Under the pieces are notes generated by a model. The model searched no databases. It was given only the letters and a program-made list of their open reading frames with translations, and was not told the origin of the DNA. From Magicicada septendecula (Eukaryota; Arthropoda; Insecta; Hemiptera; Cicadidae), in contig CM068373.1 in NCBI GenBank assembly GCA_034769895.1, forward strand, positions 199,248,134 to 199,312,133: DNA of 64,000 nucleotides, given 5' to 3'. Below are positions 1 through 13,215 of the stretch, piece after piece (the stretch's first letter is position 1; every line of letters starts with the position of its first letter). The position numbers and the translations under genes are program-made.

Positions 1-2
1 TG

Positions 3-1998
3 ACTAACATGGTTCTCACGAACACAGAGGAAAATCTTATCAATAAGGGACTAAATTACAATTTTCCACCGAATCTTAAAAATAAAAATAACATAATTAA
101 AGAAATAGTTGAAGCCGAATCTGTAATTAAGTGTGTTCCAGACTTAAATGAACGAAATGAACTACGAATATTAATAAATAATAGATTCCATTAAGCAATT
201 AATAATAATTATCATAAACAAAAGAAATTAAATTATACAAAAACAAAACATGAACAACTAACAGCTATACAGCTAAATAACAAACTCTTACAAAATAACA
301 TTTACTTAACGAAGGTTGATAAAGGCAATACTATAGCATTGATAGACTTAGACGAATATAAACAAAAGGTATACAAATTCATTAATAATAACAACATAAC
401 AAAGTTAAATAATGATCCCAACAAAAAATACACATTAGATTTGAATAAAACAATAAATATATGTACAGATCTATTTGAGAAACATATATGCTACTCACTG
501 ATACCAATAAAAGCTAGTGCACCATGCTTAAAAGGTCTACCCAAAGTAGACAAAAAAGACACACCAATTAGACCTTTAGTAAATTATACAACCGCTCCAA
601 GCTATAAAGTAGCAAAAACCTTGGTAAAAATAATCAAACAACATATAAGCTTAGATAATAACCAGAATATAAAAGGTTATAAAGATTTTATTGAAAAATT
701 ACGTCATATTAATATTAAGCCTAGTTACAAGCTAGTGTCCTTTGACATAGTGGATCTGTATACCAATGTCCCAATTGATGAAACTTTAAAATTACTCAAA
801 CAAAATTTAATAAATAATAATACCTTAGAAATAAGAAAAATTAATCAGCTAATGCTACTATTAGTAATAGTACTTAATCAAAACTATTTTTTTTTTATGG
901 TTCATACTACAAACAAAATGAGGGCCTAGTAATGGGTTCTCCACTCTCAGTTATCCTCGCTGATATTTATTTGAATCATCTAGAAAATACTAAAATTTTA
1001 AAAAACAATTATTTTGACAAAAAAATAGTATATTATTCAAGATATGGGGATGACACCTTTGTTATTTTCAATGGTAACAATAGACAGCTCGAGTCATTTA
1101 ATAACTATTTAAATAAAATACATAAGACAATAAAATTCACTAAGGAAATTGAAAATAACAAAAATATTAATTTCCTGGATCTAACCATAACAAATAACGG
1201 TAATGAACTGACATACAAAATATACAGAAAGCACACTTGCACAGATACGGTTATACATGCTAAGTCATTTCATCCTCCAGCCCAAAAAATGGCTGCATTT
1301 AACAGCTTTATTGACAGATTACTTTGTGTTCCCCTTAATAACGAAGACTATGATCAAGAAGTAAATATTATGAAACAAATAGCTCTAAATAATGGTTACA
1401 GGCCAGTAATAGTTGATAAAATGATAATGAAACATAAAAAACGTTTAGAAAATAAAAATACCAATTTTATTAACCAACATAATAAAAAACATAAAAAATT
1501 CATTTCAGCTAATTATACTGGCTTGTTGCCAAATATTTTAAAATCTGTTTTTAAAAGTAAAGGATATACTATTTCATTCAAAACCTGTAATAATTTTAAA
1601 AACTTTTTCAAAACTAAAATAAATATTCCTTAAAAAATAAATCAGGTGTCTATAAAATTAAATGCGATAATTGTGCAGCATTCTACATTGGCCAATCCGG
1701 CAGAGATTTTTATACAAGATTTTTAGAGCACATTCCAAAAACAAATAATAAAAATTCCAGTTTTGCACAACATTTAATAGAAAATGATCATAGTTATACT
1801 AGTTTCGAAAACAATTTCGTGGCGTTGCATACTTGCAAGAAGGGTAAATTAATGGATAGTCTAGAGGAGTTCGAAATATACAAAGCTACAAAAAACGCAA
1901 TGACCAAAAATAACATATTAAATGATCAAATGAACTTCGGTTCTAATAACCTGTTTGACACTGCTATACGGTTGAATGATAAGTATAGCCAGTCGTGA
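3..1998 (+). pseudogene. PLE unit 0, RT/GIY-YIG pseudogene, 5' end outside window
   Basis: The window opens inside the N-terminal region, which ends at the shared TAA (192-194). The frame continues through VDKGN to a T10 tract near 890 that shifts the frame just before RT motif B. Motifs B and C (MGSPLSV, YGDD) lie in the new frame at 932-1633. A second shift before the GIY-YIG domain puts it in a third frame, about 1636-1998. In motif B the residue after LS is V instead of G. Confidence 0.85.
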
Positions 1999-2110
1999 GG
2001 AAGTCGTAGTACAGCGTGCATGCATGCGAGCGCTCCGAGCGATTCAGTTGTTACGTTTTTATTTATACATATTTTATTTAAAAGATTTTAAATATTTTAA
2101 ATTATGACAA

Positions 2111-2125
2111 ACCACAAATTGTGGT
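2111..2125. repeat. Palindrome in PLE link (repeated in every unit)
   Basis: ACCACAA-A-TTGTGGT forms a 7-bp inverted repeat around a single central base, about 29 bp before the hammerhead stem I strand. It recurs at the same place in every link. Units from about 29460 to 45900 mostly have T at the centre (ACCACAATTTGTGGT), which leaves the arms unchanged. Its role is unknown; a hairpin or a protein site are both possible. Confidence 0.6.
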
Positions 2126-2146
2126 ATACATTTATGTTTTGATTAT

Positions 2147-2195
2147 TGTGTATCTGAAGATGGGATTTTATCCCGAAACGCGTCATTAAACGACA
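2147..2195 (+). ncRNA. Predicted type I hammerhead ribozyme, copy 1 of 18
   Basis: The core reads CTGAAGA (fits CUGANGA), then stem II GGGAT-TTT-ATCCC with one extra T before it, then GAAACGCGTC. GAAA is the second conserved core block. ACGCGT can form the minimal two-base-pair stem III (A-C/G-U with loop GC). GTC is the cleavage triplet, so self-cleavage is predicted after 2184. Stem I can form between TGTGTAT (2147-2153) and AT-TAA-ACG-A-CA (2185-2195) with two bulges. Hammerheads with very short stem III are established in the terminal repeats of Penelope-like elements, which matches this location. Activity is inferred only. Confidence 0.8.
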
Positions 2196-2271
2196 GCAGC
2201 TAGTGTCACTAAGGTGGACCGAATAAGGTAATTTAATTATATTAACCATAAACTGACTCGGTACGTAAAAC

Positions 2272-4733
2272 ATGAATAGGTTGAAATTGGAATCTTACCA
2301 GGTAAAAATTGCGTATACACCTCAAAATCAAAAACTAAAACTATTTAAAACTAATTTAAATATTAAATTTAATAAAATTTGTCTATATAAAAATATTATC
2401 CCAAATTACGCTAAAATCAAAATTAACGAAACCTCTAGAATGGCCAGAAAAACTGAGCAATTTGCAAGTAAATACAGGATAAAAAAGAAATTAAATTCTT
2501 ATATAGGAAGAAAATCTCATTAAACTCAGCTGTATATAAAACACATTTAGAACTATATAATAATGTTCACCCTGCTCTATGCGATACAATCATCAACATA
2601 TTAATCAATACGTTAAGAATAAGATTAGATTCCAGAAGAATAAACAAACTAATAAAATTGGCCGTTTGATAAGCAATCAAAACAACGATAAATTCAATAA
2701 TGAAAAACATGCTTTCTACCCTAGACTGATAAACATGACTAACATGGTTCTCACGAACACAGAGGAAAATCTTATCAATAAGGGACTAAATTACAATTTT
2801 CCACCGAATCTTAAAAATAAAAATAACATAATTAAAGAAATAGTTGAAGCCGAATCTGTAATTAAGTGTGTTCCAGACTTAAATGAACGAAATGAACTAC
2901 GAATATTAATAAATAATAGATTCCATTAAGCAATTAATAATAATTATCATAAACAAAAGAAATTAAATTATACAAAAACAAAACATGAACAACTAACAGC
3001 TATACAGCTAAATAACAAACTCTTACAAAATAACATTTACTTAACGAAGGTTGATAAAGGCAATACTATAGCATTGATAGACTTAGACGAATATAAACAA
3101 AAGGTATACAAATTCATTAATAATAACAACATAACAAAGTTAAATAATGATCCCAACAAAAAATACACATTAGATTTGAATAAAACAATAAATATATGTA
3201 CAGATCTATTTGAGAAACATATATGCTACTCACTGATACCAATAAAAGCTAGTGCACCATGCTTAAAAGGTCTACCCAAAGTAGACAAAAAAGACACACC
3301 AATTAGACCTTTAGTAAATTATACAACCGCTCCAAGCTATAAAGTAGCAAAAACCTTGGTAAAAATAATCAAACAACATATAAGCTTAGATAATAACCAG
3401 AATATAAAAGGTTATAAAGATTTTATTGAAAAATTACGTCATATTAATATTAAGCCTAGTTACAAGCTAGTGTCCTTTGACATAGTGGATCTGTATACCA
3501 ATGTCCCAATTGATGAAACTTTAAAATTACTCAAACAAAATTTAATAAATAATAATACCTTAGAAATAAGAAAAATTAATCAGCTAATGCTACTATTAGT
3601 AATAGTACTTAATCAAAACTATTTTTTTTTTATGGTTCATACTACAAACAAAATGAGGGCCTAGTAATGGGTTCTCCACTCTCAGTTATCCTCGCTGATA
3701 TTTATTTGAATCATCTAGAAAATACTAAAATTTTAAAAAACAATTATTTTGACAAAAAAATAGTATATTATTCAAGATATGGGGATGACACCTTTGTTAT
3801 TTTCAATGGTAACAATAGACAGCTCGAGTCATTTAATAACTATTTAAATAAAATACATAAGACAATAAAATTCACTAAGGAAATTGAAAATAACAAAAAT
3901 ATTAATTTCCTGGATCTAACCATAACAAATAACGGTAATGAACTGACATACAAAATATACAGAAAGCACACTTGCACAGATACGGTTATACATGCTAAGT
4001 CATTTCATCCTCCAGCCCAAAAAATGGCTGCATTTAACAGCTTTATTGACAGATTACTTTGTGTTCCCCTTAATAACGAAGACTATGATCAAGAAGTAAA
4101 TATTATGAAACAAATAGCTCTAAATAATGGTTACAGGCCAGTAATAGTTGATAAAATGATAATGAAACATAAAAAACGTTTAGAAAATAAAAATACCAAT
4201 TTTATTAACCAACATAATAAAAAACATAAAAAATTCATTTCAGCTAATTATACTGGCTTGTTGCCAAATATTTTAAAATCTGTTTTTAAAAGTAAAGGAT
4301 ATACTATTTCATTCAAAACCTGTAATAATTTTAAAAACTTTTTCAAAACTAAAATAAATATTCCTTAAAAAATAAATCAGGTGTCTATAAAATTAAATGC
4401 GATAATTGTGCAGCATTCTACATTGGCCAATCCGGCAGAGATTTTTATACAAGATTTTTAGAGCACATTCCAAAAACAAATAATAATAATTCCAGTTTTG
4501 CACAACATTTAATAGAAAATGATCATAGTTATACTAGTTTCGAAAACAATTTCGTGGCGTTGCATACTTGCAAGAAGGGTAAATTAATGGATAGTCTAGA
4601 GGAGTTCGAAATATACAAAGCTACAAAAAACGCAATGACCAAAAATAACATATTAAATGATCAAATGAACTTCGGTTCTAATAACCTGTTTGACACTACT
4701 ATACGGTTGAATGATAAGTATAGCCAGTCGTGA
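2272..4733 (+). pseudogene. PLE unit 1, RT/GIY-YIG pseudogene
   Basis: The N-terminal region is broken by two one-base deletions, at about 2482 (AAAAGAAG reduced) and about 2594 (ATACAACA to ATCAACA). They leave an 83-aa ORF (2272-2523) and a second piece (2579-2929). The units at 13216 and 18688 share both lesions. The RT then reads 3074-3664, the T10 shift, and 3667-4368 with MGSPLSV and YGDD. The GIY-YIG frame ends at 4733. Confidence 0.85.
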
Positions 4734-4881
4734 GGAAGTCGTAGTACAGCGTGCATGCATGCGAGCGCTCCGAGCGATTCAGTTGTTACGTTTTTATTTA
4801 TACATATTTTATTTAAAAGATTTTAAATATTTTAAATTATGACAAACCACAAATTGTGGTATACATTTATGTTTTGATTAT

Positions 4882-4930
4882 TGTGTATCTGAAGATGGGA
4901 TTTTATCCCGAAACGCGTCATTAAACGACA
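4882..4930 (+). ncRNA. Predicted hammerhead ribozyme, copy 2
   Basis: Core and stem I strands match copy 1; cleavage predicted after 4919, 88 bp before the unit 2 ATG. Confidence 0.8.
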
Positions 4931-5006
4931 GCAGCTAGTGTCACTAAGGTGGACCGAATAAGGTAATTTAATTATATTAACCATAAACTGACTCGGTACG
5001 TAAAAC

Positions 5007-7468
5007 ATGAATAGATTGAAATTTGAATCTTACCAGGTAAAAATTGCGTATACACTTCAAAATCAAAAACTAAAACTATTTAAAACAAATTTAAATATTA
5101 AATTTAATAAAATTTGTCTATATAAAAATCTTATCCCAAATTACGCTAAAATCAAAATTAACGAAACCTCTAGAATGGCCAGAAAAACTGAGCAATTTGC
5201 AAGTAAATACAGGATAAAAGAAGAAATTAAATTCTTGTATAGGAAGAAAATCTCATTAAACTCAGCTGTATATAAAACACATTTAGAACTATATAATAAT
5301 GTTCACCCTGCTCTATGCGATACAATCATACAACATATTAATCAATACGTTAAGAATAAGAATAGATTCCAATAGAATAAACAAACTAATAAAATTGGCC
5401 GTTTGATAAGCAATCAAAACAACGATAAATTCAATAATGAAAAACATGCTTTCTACCCTAGACTGATAAACATGACTAACATGGTTCTCACGAACACAGA
5501 GGAAAATCTTATCAATAAGGGACTAAATTACAATTTTCCACCGAATCTTAAAAATAAAAATAACATAATTAAAGAAATAGTTGAAGCCGAATCTGTAATT
5601 AAGTGTGTTCCAGACTTAAATGAACGAAATGAACTACGAATATTAATAAATAATAGATTCCATTAAGCAATTAATAATAATTATCATAAACAAAAAAAAT
5701 TAAATTATACAAAAACAAAACATGAACAACTAACAGCTATACAGCTAAATAACAAACTCTTACAAAATAACATTTACTTAACGAAGGTTGATAAAGGCAA
5801 TACTATAGCATTGTTAGACTTAGACGAATATAAACAAAAGGTATACAAATTCATTAATAATAACAACATAACAAAGTTAAATAATGATCCCAACAAAAAA
5901 TACACATTAGATTTGAATAAAACAATAAATATATGTACAGATCTATTTGAGAAACATATATGCTACTCACTGATACCAATAAAAGCTAGTGCACCATGCT
6001 TAAAAGGTCTACCCAAAGTAGACAAAAAAGACACACCAATTAGACCTTTAGTAAATTATACAACCGCTCCAAGCTATAAAGTAGCAAAAACCTTGGTAAA
6101 AATAATCAAACAACATATAAGCTTAGATAATAACCAGAATATAAAAGGTTATAAAGATTTTATTGAAAAATTACGTCATATTAATATTAAGCCTAGTTAC
6201 AAGCTAGTGTCCTTTGACATAGTGGATCTGTATACCAATGTCCCAATTGATGAAACTTTAAAATTACTCAAACAAAATTTAATAAATAATAATACCTTAG
6301 AAATAAGAAAAATTAATCAGCTAATGCTACTATTAGTAATAGTACTTAATCAAAACTATTTTTTTTTTATGGTTCATACTACAAACAAAATGAGGGCCTA
6401 GTAATGGATTCTCCACTCTCAGTTATCCTCGCTGATATTTATTTGAATCATCTAGAAAATACTAAAATTTTAAAAAACAATTATTTTGACAAAAAAATAG
6501 TATATTATTCAAGATATGGGGATGACACCTTTGTTATTTTCAATGGTAACAATAGACAGCTCGAGTCATTTAATAACTATTTAAATAAAATACATAAGAC
6601 AATAAAATTCACTAAGGAAATTGAAAATAACAAAAATATTAATTTCCTGGATCTAACCATAACAAATAACGGTAATGAACTGACATACAAAATATACAGA
6701 AAGCACACTTGCACAGATACGGTTATACATGCTAAGTCATTTCATCCTCCAGCCCAAAAAATGGCTGCATTTAACAGCTTTATTGACAGATTACTTTGTG
6801 TTCCCCTTAATAACGAAGACTGATCAAGAAGTAAATATTATGAAACAAATAGCTCTAAATAATAGTTACAGGCCAGTAATAGTTGATAAAATGATAATGA
6901 AACATAAAAAACGTTTAGAAAATAAAAATACCAATTTTATTAACCAACATAATAAAAAACATAAAAAATTCATTTCAGCTAATTATACTGGCTTGTTGCC
7001 AAATATTTTAAAATCTGTTTTTAAAAGTAAAGGATATACTATTTCATTCAAAACCTGTAATAATTTTAAAAACTTTTTCAAAACTAAAATAAATATTCCT
7101 TAAAAAATAAATCAGGTGTCTATAAAATTAAATGCGATAATTGTGCAGCATTCTACATTGGCCAATCCGGCAGAGATTTTTATACAAGATTTTTAGAGCA
7201 CATTCCAAAAACAAATAATAATAATTCCAGTTTTGCACAACATTTAATAGAAAATGATCATAGTTATACTAGTTTCGAAAACAATTTCGTGGCGTTGCAT
7301 ACTTGCAAGAAGGGTAAATTAATGGATAGTCTAGAGGAGTTCGAAATATACAAAGCTACAACAAACGCAATGACCAAAAATAACATATTAAATGATCAAA
7401 TGAACTTCGGTTCTAATAACCTGTTTGACACTGCTATACGGTTGAATGATAAGTATAGCCAGTCGTGA
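5007..7468 (+). pseudogene. PLE unit 2, RT/GIY-YIG pseudogene
   Basis: The N-terminal region stops at an early TAG (FQ-stop, 5373-5375), a lesion also seen in the units at 7742, 10479, 15951, 21423 and 24159. RT motif B carries G to D (MDSPLSV, from 6404). A private two-base deletion near 6821 breaks the RT thumb region, leaving pieces 6404-6823 and about 6825-7103. Motif C is YGDD. Confidence 0.85.
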
Positions 7469-7616
7469 GGAAGTCGTAGTACAGCGTGCATGCATGCGAG
7501 CGCTCCGAGCGATTCAGTTGTTACGTTTTTATTTATATATGTTTTATTTAAAAGATTTTAAATATTTTAAATTATGACAAACCACAAATTGTGGTATACA
7601 TTTATGTTTTGATTAT

Positions 7617-7665
7617 TGTGTATCTGAAGATGGGATTTTATCCCGAAACGCGTCATTAAACGACA
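7617..7665 (+). ncRNA. Predicted hammerhead ribozyme, copy 3
   Basis: Core and stem I strands match copy 1; cleavage predicted after 7654. Confidence 0.8.
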
Positions 7666-7741
7666 GCAGCTAGTGTCACTAAGGTGGACCGAATAAGGTA
7701 ATTTAATTATATTAACCATAAACTGACTCGGTACGTAAAAC

Positions 7742-10205
7742 ATGAATAGGTTGAAATTGGAATCTTACCAGGTAAAAATTGCGTATACACTTCAAAATCA
7801 AAAACTAAAATTATTTAAAACTAATTTAAATATTAAATTTAATAAAATTTGTCTATATAAAAATCTTATCCCAAATTACGCTAAAATCAAAATTAACGAA
7901 ACCTCTAGAATGGCCAGAAAAACTGAGCAATTTGCAAGTAAATACAGGATAAAAGAAGAAATTAAATTCTTGTATAGGAAGAAAATCTCATTAAACTCAG
8001 CTGTATATAAAACACATTTAGAACTATATAATAATGTTCACCCTGCTCTATGCGATACAATCATACAACATATTAATCAATACGTTAAGAATAAGAATAG
8101 ATTCCAATAGAATAAACAAACTAATAAAATTGGCCGTTTGATAAGCAATCAAAACAACGATAAATTCAATAATGAAAAACATGCTTTCTACCCTAGACTG
8201 ATAAACATGACTAACATGGTTCTCACGAACACAGAGGAAAATCTTATCAATAAGGGACTAAATTACAATTTTCCACCGAATCTTAAAAATAAAAATAACA
8301 TAATTAAAGAAATAGTTGAAGCCGAATCTGTAATTAAGTGTGTTCCAGACTTAAATGAACGAAATGAACTACGAATATTAATAAATAATAGATTCCATTA
8401 AGTAATTAATAATAATTATCATAAACAAAAGAAATTAAATTATACAAAAACAAAACATGAACAACTAACAGCTATACAGCTAAATAACAAACTCTTACAA
8501 AATAACATTTACTTAACGAAGGTTGATAAAGGCAATACTATAGCATTGTTAGACTTAGACGAATATAAACAAAAGGTATACAAATTCATTAATAATAACA
8601 ACATAACAAAGTTAAATAATGATCCCAACAAAAAATACACATTAGATTTGAATAAAACAATAAATATATGTACAGATCTATTTGAGAAACATATATGCTA
8701 CTCACTGATACCAATAAAAGCTAGTGCACCATGCTTAAAAGGTCTACCCAAAGTAGACAAAAAAGACACACCAATTAGACCTTTAGTAAATTATACAACC
8801 GCTCCAAGCTATAAAGTAGCAAAAACCTTGGTAAAAATAATCAAACAACATATAAGCTTAGATAATAACCAGAATATAAAAGGTTATAAAGATTTTATTG
8901 AAAAATTACGTCATATTAATATTAAGCCTAGTTACAAGCTAGTGTCCTTTGACATAGTGGATCTGTATACCAATGTCCCAATTGATGAAACTTTAAAATT
9001 ACTCAAACAAAATTTAATAAATAATAATACCTTAGAAATAAGAAAAATTAATCAGCTAATGCTACTATTAGTAATAGTACTTAATCAAAACTATTTTTTT
9101 TTTATGGTTCATACTACAAACGAAATGAGGGCCTAGTAATGGGTTCTCCACTCTCAGTTATCCTCGCTGATATTTATTTGAATCATCTAGAAAATACTAA
9201 AATTTTAAAAAACAATTATTTTGGCAAAAAAATAGTATATTATTCAAGATATGGGGATGACACCTTTGTTATTTTCAATGGTAACAATAGACAGCTCGAG
9301 TCATTTAATAACTATTTAAATAAAATACATAAGACAATAAAATTCACTAAGGAAATTGAAAATAACAAAAATATTAATTTCCTGGATCTAACCATAACAA
9401 ATAACGGTAATGAACTGACATACAAAATATACAGAAAGCACACTTGCACAGATACGGTTATACATGCTAAGTCATTTCATCCTCCAGCCCAAAAAATGGC
9501 TGCATTTAACAGCTTTATTGACAGATTACTTTCTGTTCCCCTTAATAACGAAGACTATGATCAAGAAGTAAATATTATGAAACAAATAGCTCTAAATAAT
9601 GGTTACAGGCCAGTAATAGTTGATAAAATGATAATGAAACATAAAAAACGTTTAGAAAATAAAAATACCAATTTTATTAACCAACATAATAAAAAACATA
9701 AAAAATTCATTTCAGCTAATTATACTGGCTTGTTGCCAAATATTTTAAAATCTGTTTTTAAAAGTAAAGGATATACTATTTCATTCAAAACCTGTAATAA
9801 TTTTAAAAACTTTTTCAAAACTAAAATAAATATTCCTTAAAAAATAAATCAGGTGTCTATAAAATTAAATGCGATAATTGTGCAGCTTTCTACATTGGCC
9901 AATCCGGCAGAGATTTTTATACAAGATTTTTAGAGCACATTCCAAAAACAAATAATAATAATTCCAGTTTTGCACAACATTTAATAGAAAATGATCATAG
10001 TTATACTAGTTTCGAAAACAATTTCGTGGCGTTGCATACTTGCAAGAAGGGTAAATTAATGGATAGTCTAGAGGAGTTCGAAATATACAAAGCTACAAAA
10101 AACGCAATGACCAAAAATAACATATTAAATGATCAAATGAACTTCGGTTCTAATAACCTGTTTGACACTGCTATACGGTTGAATGATAAGTATAGCCAGT
10201 CGTGA
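7742..10205 (+). pseudogene. PLE unit 3, RT/GIY-YIG pseudogene
   Basis: FQ-stop at 8108-8110 and the shared TAA at 8399-8401. RT pieces are 8546-9136 and 9139-9840, separated by the T-tract shift. Motif C is YGDD. CVPL has become SVPL, as in the units at 10479 and 15951. The GIY-YIG region has CAGCTTTCTAC near 9883, a variant found again exactly three units away near 18092. Confidence 0.85.
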
Positions 10206-10353
10206 GGAAGTCGTAGTACAGCGTGCATGCATGCGAGCGCTCCGAGCGATTCAGTTGTTACGTTTTTATTTATACATATTTTATTTAAAAGATTTTAAAT
10301 ATTTTAAATTATGACAAACCACAAATTGTGGTATACATTTATGTTTTGATTAT

Positions 10354-10402
10354 TGTGTATCTGAAGATGGGATTTTATCCCGAAACGCGTCATTAAACGA
10401 CA
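10354..10402 (+). ncRNA. Predicted hammerhead ribozyme, copy 4
   Basis: Core and stem I strands match copy 1; cleavage predicted after 10391. Confidence 0.8.
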
Positions 10403-10478
10403 GCAGCTAGTGTCACTAAGGTGGACCGAATAAGGTAATTTAATTATATTAACCATAAACTGACTCGGTACGTAAAAC

Positions 10479-12942
10479 ATGAATAGATTGAAATTGGAAT
10501 CTTACCAGGTAAAAATTGCGTATACACCTCAAAATCAAAAACTAAAACTATTTAAAACTAATTTAAATATTAAATTTAATAAAATTTGTCTATATAAAAA
10601 TCTTATCCCAAATTACGCTAAAATCAAAATTAACGAAACCTCTAGAATGGCCAGAAAAACTGAGCAATTTGCAAGTAAATACAGGATAAAAGAAGAAATT
10701 AAATTCTTGTATAGGAAGAAAATCTCATTAAACTCAGCTGTATATAAAACACATTTAGAACTATATAATAATGTTCACCCTGCTCTATGCGATACAATCA
10801 TACAACATATTAATCAATACGTTAAGAATAAGAATAGATTCCAATAGAATAAACAAACTAATAAAATTGGCCGTTTGATAAGCAATCAAAACAACGATAA
10901 ATTCAATAATGAAAAACATGCTTTCTACCCTAGACTGATAAACATGACTAACATGGTTCTCACGAACACAGAGGAAAATCTTATCAATAAGGGACTAAAT
11001 TACAATTTTCCACCGAATCTTAAAAATAAAAATAACATAATTAAAGAAATAGTTGAAGCCGAATCTGTAATTAAGTGTGTTCCAGACTTAAATGAACGAA
11101 ATGAACTACGAATATTAATAAATAATAGATTCCATTAAGTAATTAATAATAATTATCATAAACAAAAGAAATTAAATTATACAAAAACAAAACATGAACA
11201 ACTAACAGCTATACAGCTAAATAACAAACTCTTACAAAATAACATTTACTTAACGAAGGTTGATAAAGGCAATACTATAGCATTGTTAGACTTAGACGAA
11301 TATAAACAAAAGGTATACAAATTCATTAATAATAACAACATAACAAAGTTAAATAATGATCCCAACAAAAAATACACATTAGATTTGAATAAAACAATAA
11401 ATATATGTACAGATCTATTTGAGAAACATATATGCTACTCACTGATACCAATAAAAGCTAGTGCACCATGCTTAAAAGGTCTACCCAAAGTAGACAAAAA
11501 AGACACACCAATTAGACCTTTAGTAAATTATACAACCGCTCCAAGCTATAAAGTAGCAAAAACCTTGGTAAAAATAATCAAACAACATATAAGCTTAGAT
11601 AATAACCAGAATATAAAAGGTTATAAAGATTTTATTGAAAAATTACGTCATATTAATATTAAGCCTAGTTACAAGCTAGTGTCCTTTGACATAGTGGATC
11701 TGTATACCAATGTCCCAATTGATGAAACTTTAAAATTACTCAAACAAAATTTAATAAATAATAATACCTTAGAAATAAGAAAAATTAATCAGCTAATGCT
11801 ACTATTAGTAATAGTACTTAATCAAAACTATTTTTTTTTTATGGTTCATACTACAAACGAAATGAGGGCCTAGTAATGGGTTCTCCACTCTCAGTTATCC
11901 TCGCTGATATTTATTTGAATCATCTAGAAAATACTAAAATTTTAAAAAACAATTATTTTGACAAAAAAATAGTATATTATTCAAGATATGGGGATGACAC
12001 CTTTGTTATTTTCAATGGTAACAATAGACAGCTCGAGTCATTTAATAACTATTTAAATAAAATACATAAGACAATAAAATTCACTAAGGAAATTGAAAAT
12101 AACAAAAATATTAATTTCCTGGATCTAACCATAACAAATAACGGTAATGAACTGACATACAAAATATACAGAAAGCACACTTGCACAGATACGGTTATAC
12201 ATGCTAAGTCATTTCATCCTCCAGCCCAAAAAATGGCTGCATTTAACAGCTTTATTGACAGATTACTTTCTGTTCCCCTTAATAACGAAGACTATGATCA
12301 AGAAGTAAATATTATGAAACAAATAGCTCTAAATAATGGTTACAGGCCAGTAATAGTTGATAAAATGATAATGAAACATAAAAAACGTTTAGAAAATAAA
12401 AATACCAATTTTATTAACCAACATAATAAAAAACATAAAAAATTCATTTCAGCTAATTATACTGGCTTGTTGCCAAATATTTTAAAATCTGTTTTTAAAA
12501 GTAAAGGATATACTATTTCATTCAAAACCTGTAATAATTTTAAAAACTTTTTCAAAACTAAAATAAATATTCCTTAAAAAATAAATCAGGTGTCTATAAA
12601 ATTAAATGCGATAATTGTGCAGCATTCTACATTTACCAATCCGGCAGAGATTTTTATACAAGATTTTTAGAGCACATTCCAAAAACAAATAATAATAATT
12701 CCAGTTTTGCACAACATTTAATAGAAAATGATCATAGTTATACTAGTTTCGAAAACAATTTCGTGGCGTTGCATACTTGCAAGAAGGGTAAATTAATGGA
12801 TAGTCTAGAGGAGTTCGAAATATACAAAGCTACAACAAACGCAATGACCAAAAATAACATATTAAATGATCAAATGAACTTCGGTTCTAATACCCTGTTT
12901 GACACTGCTATACGGTTGAATGATAAGTATAGCCAGTCGTGA
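10479..12942 (+). pseudogene. PLE unit 4, RT/GIY-YIG pseudogene
   Basis: FQ-stop at 10845-10847. RT pieces are 11283-11873 and 11876-12577 (YGDD, SVPL). In the GIY-YIG domain the YIG glycine is lost (TAC ATT TAC, reading YIY) near 12630, a catalytic-core change shared only with the unit at 18688. Confidence 0.85.
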
Positions 12943-13090
12943 GGAAGTCGTAGTACAGCGTGCATGCATGCGAGCGCTCCGAGCGATTCAGTTGTTACGT
13001 TTTTATTTATACATATTTCATTTAAAAGATTTTAAATATTTTAAATTATGACAAACCACAAATTGTGGTATACATTTATGTTTTGATTAT

Positions 13091-13139
13091 TGTGTATCTG
13101 AAGATGGGATTTTATCCCGAAACGCGTCATTAAACGACA
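13091..13139 (+). ncRNA. Predicted hammerhead ribozyme, copy 5
   Basis: Core and stem I strands match copy 1; cleavage predicted after 13128. Confidence 0.8.
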
Positions 13140-13215
13140 GCAGCTAGTGTCACTAAGGTGGACCGAATAAGGTAATTTAATTATATTAACCATAAACTGA
13201 CTCGGTACGTAAAAC

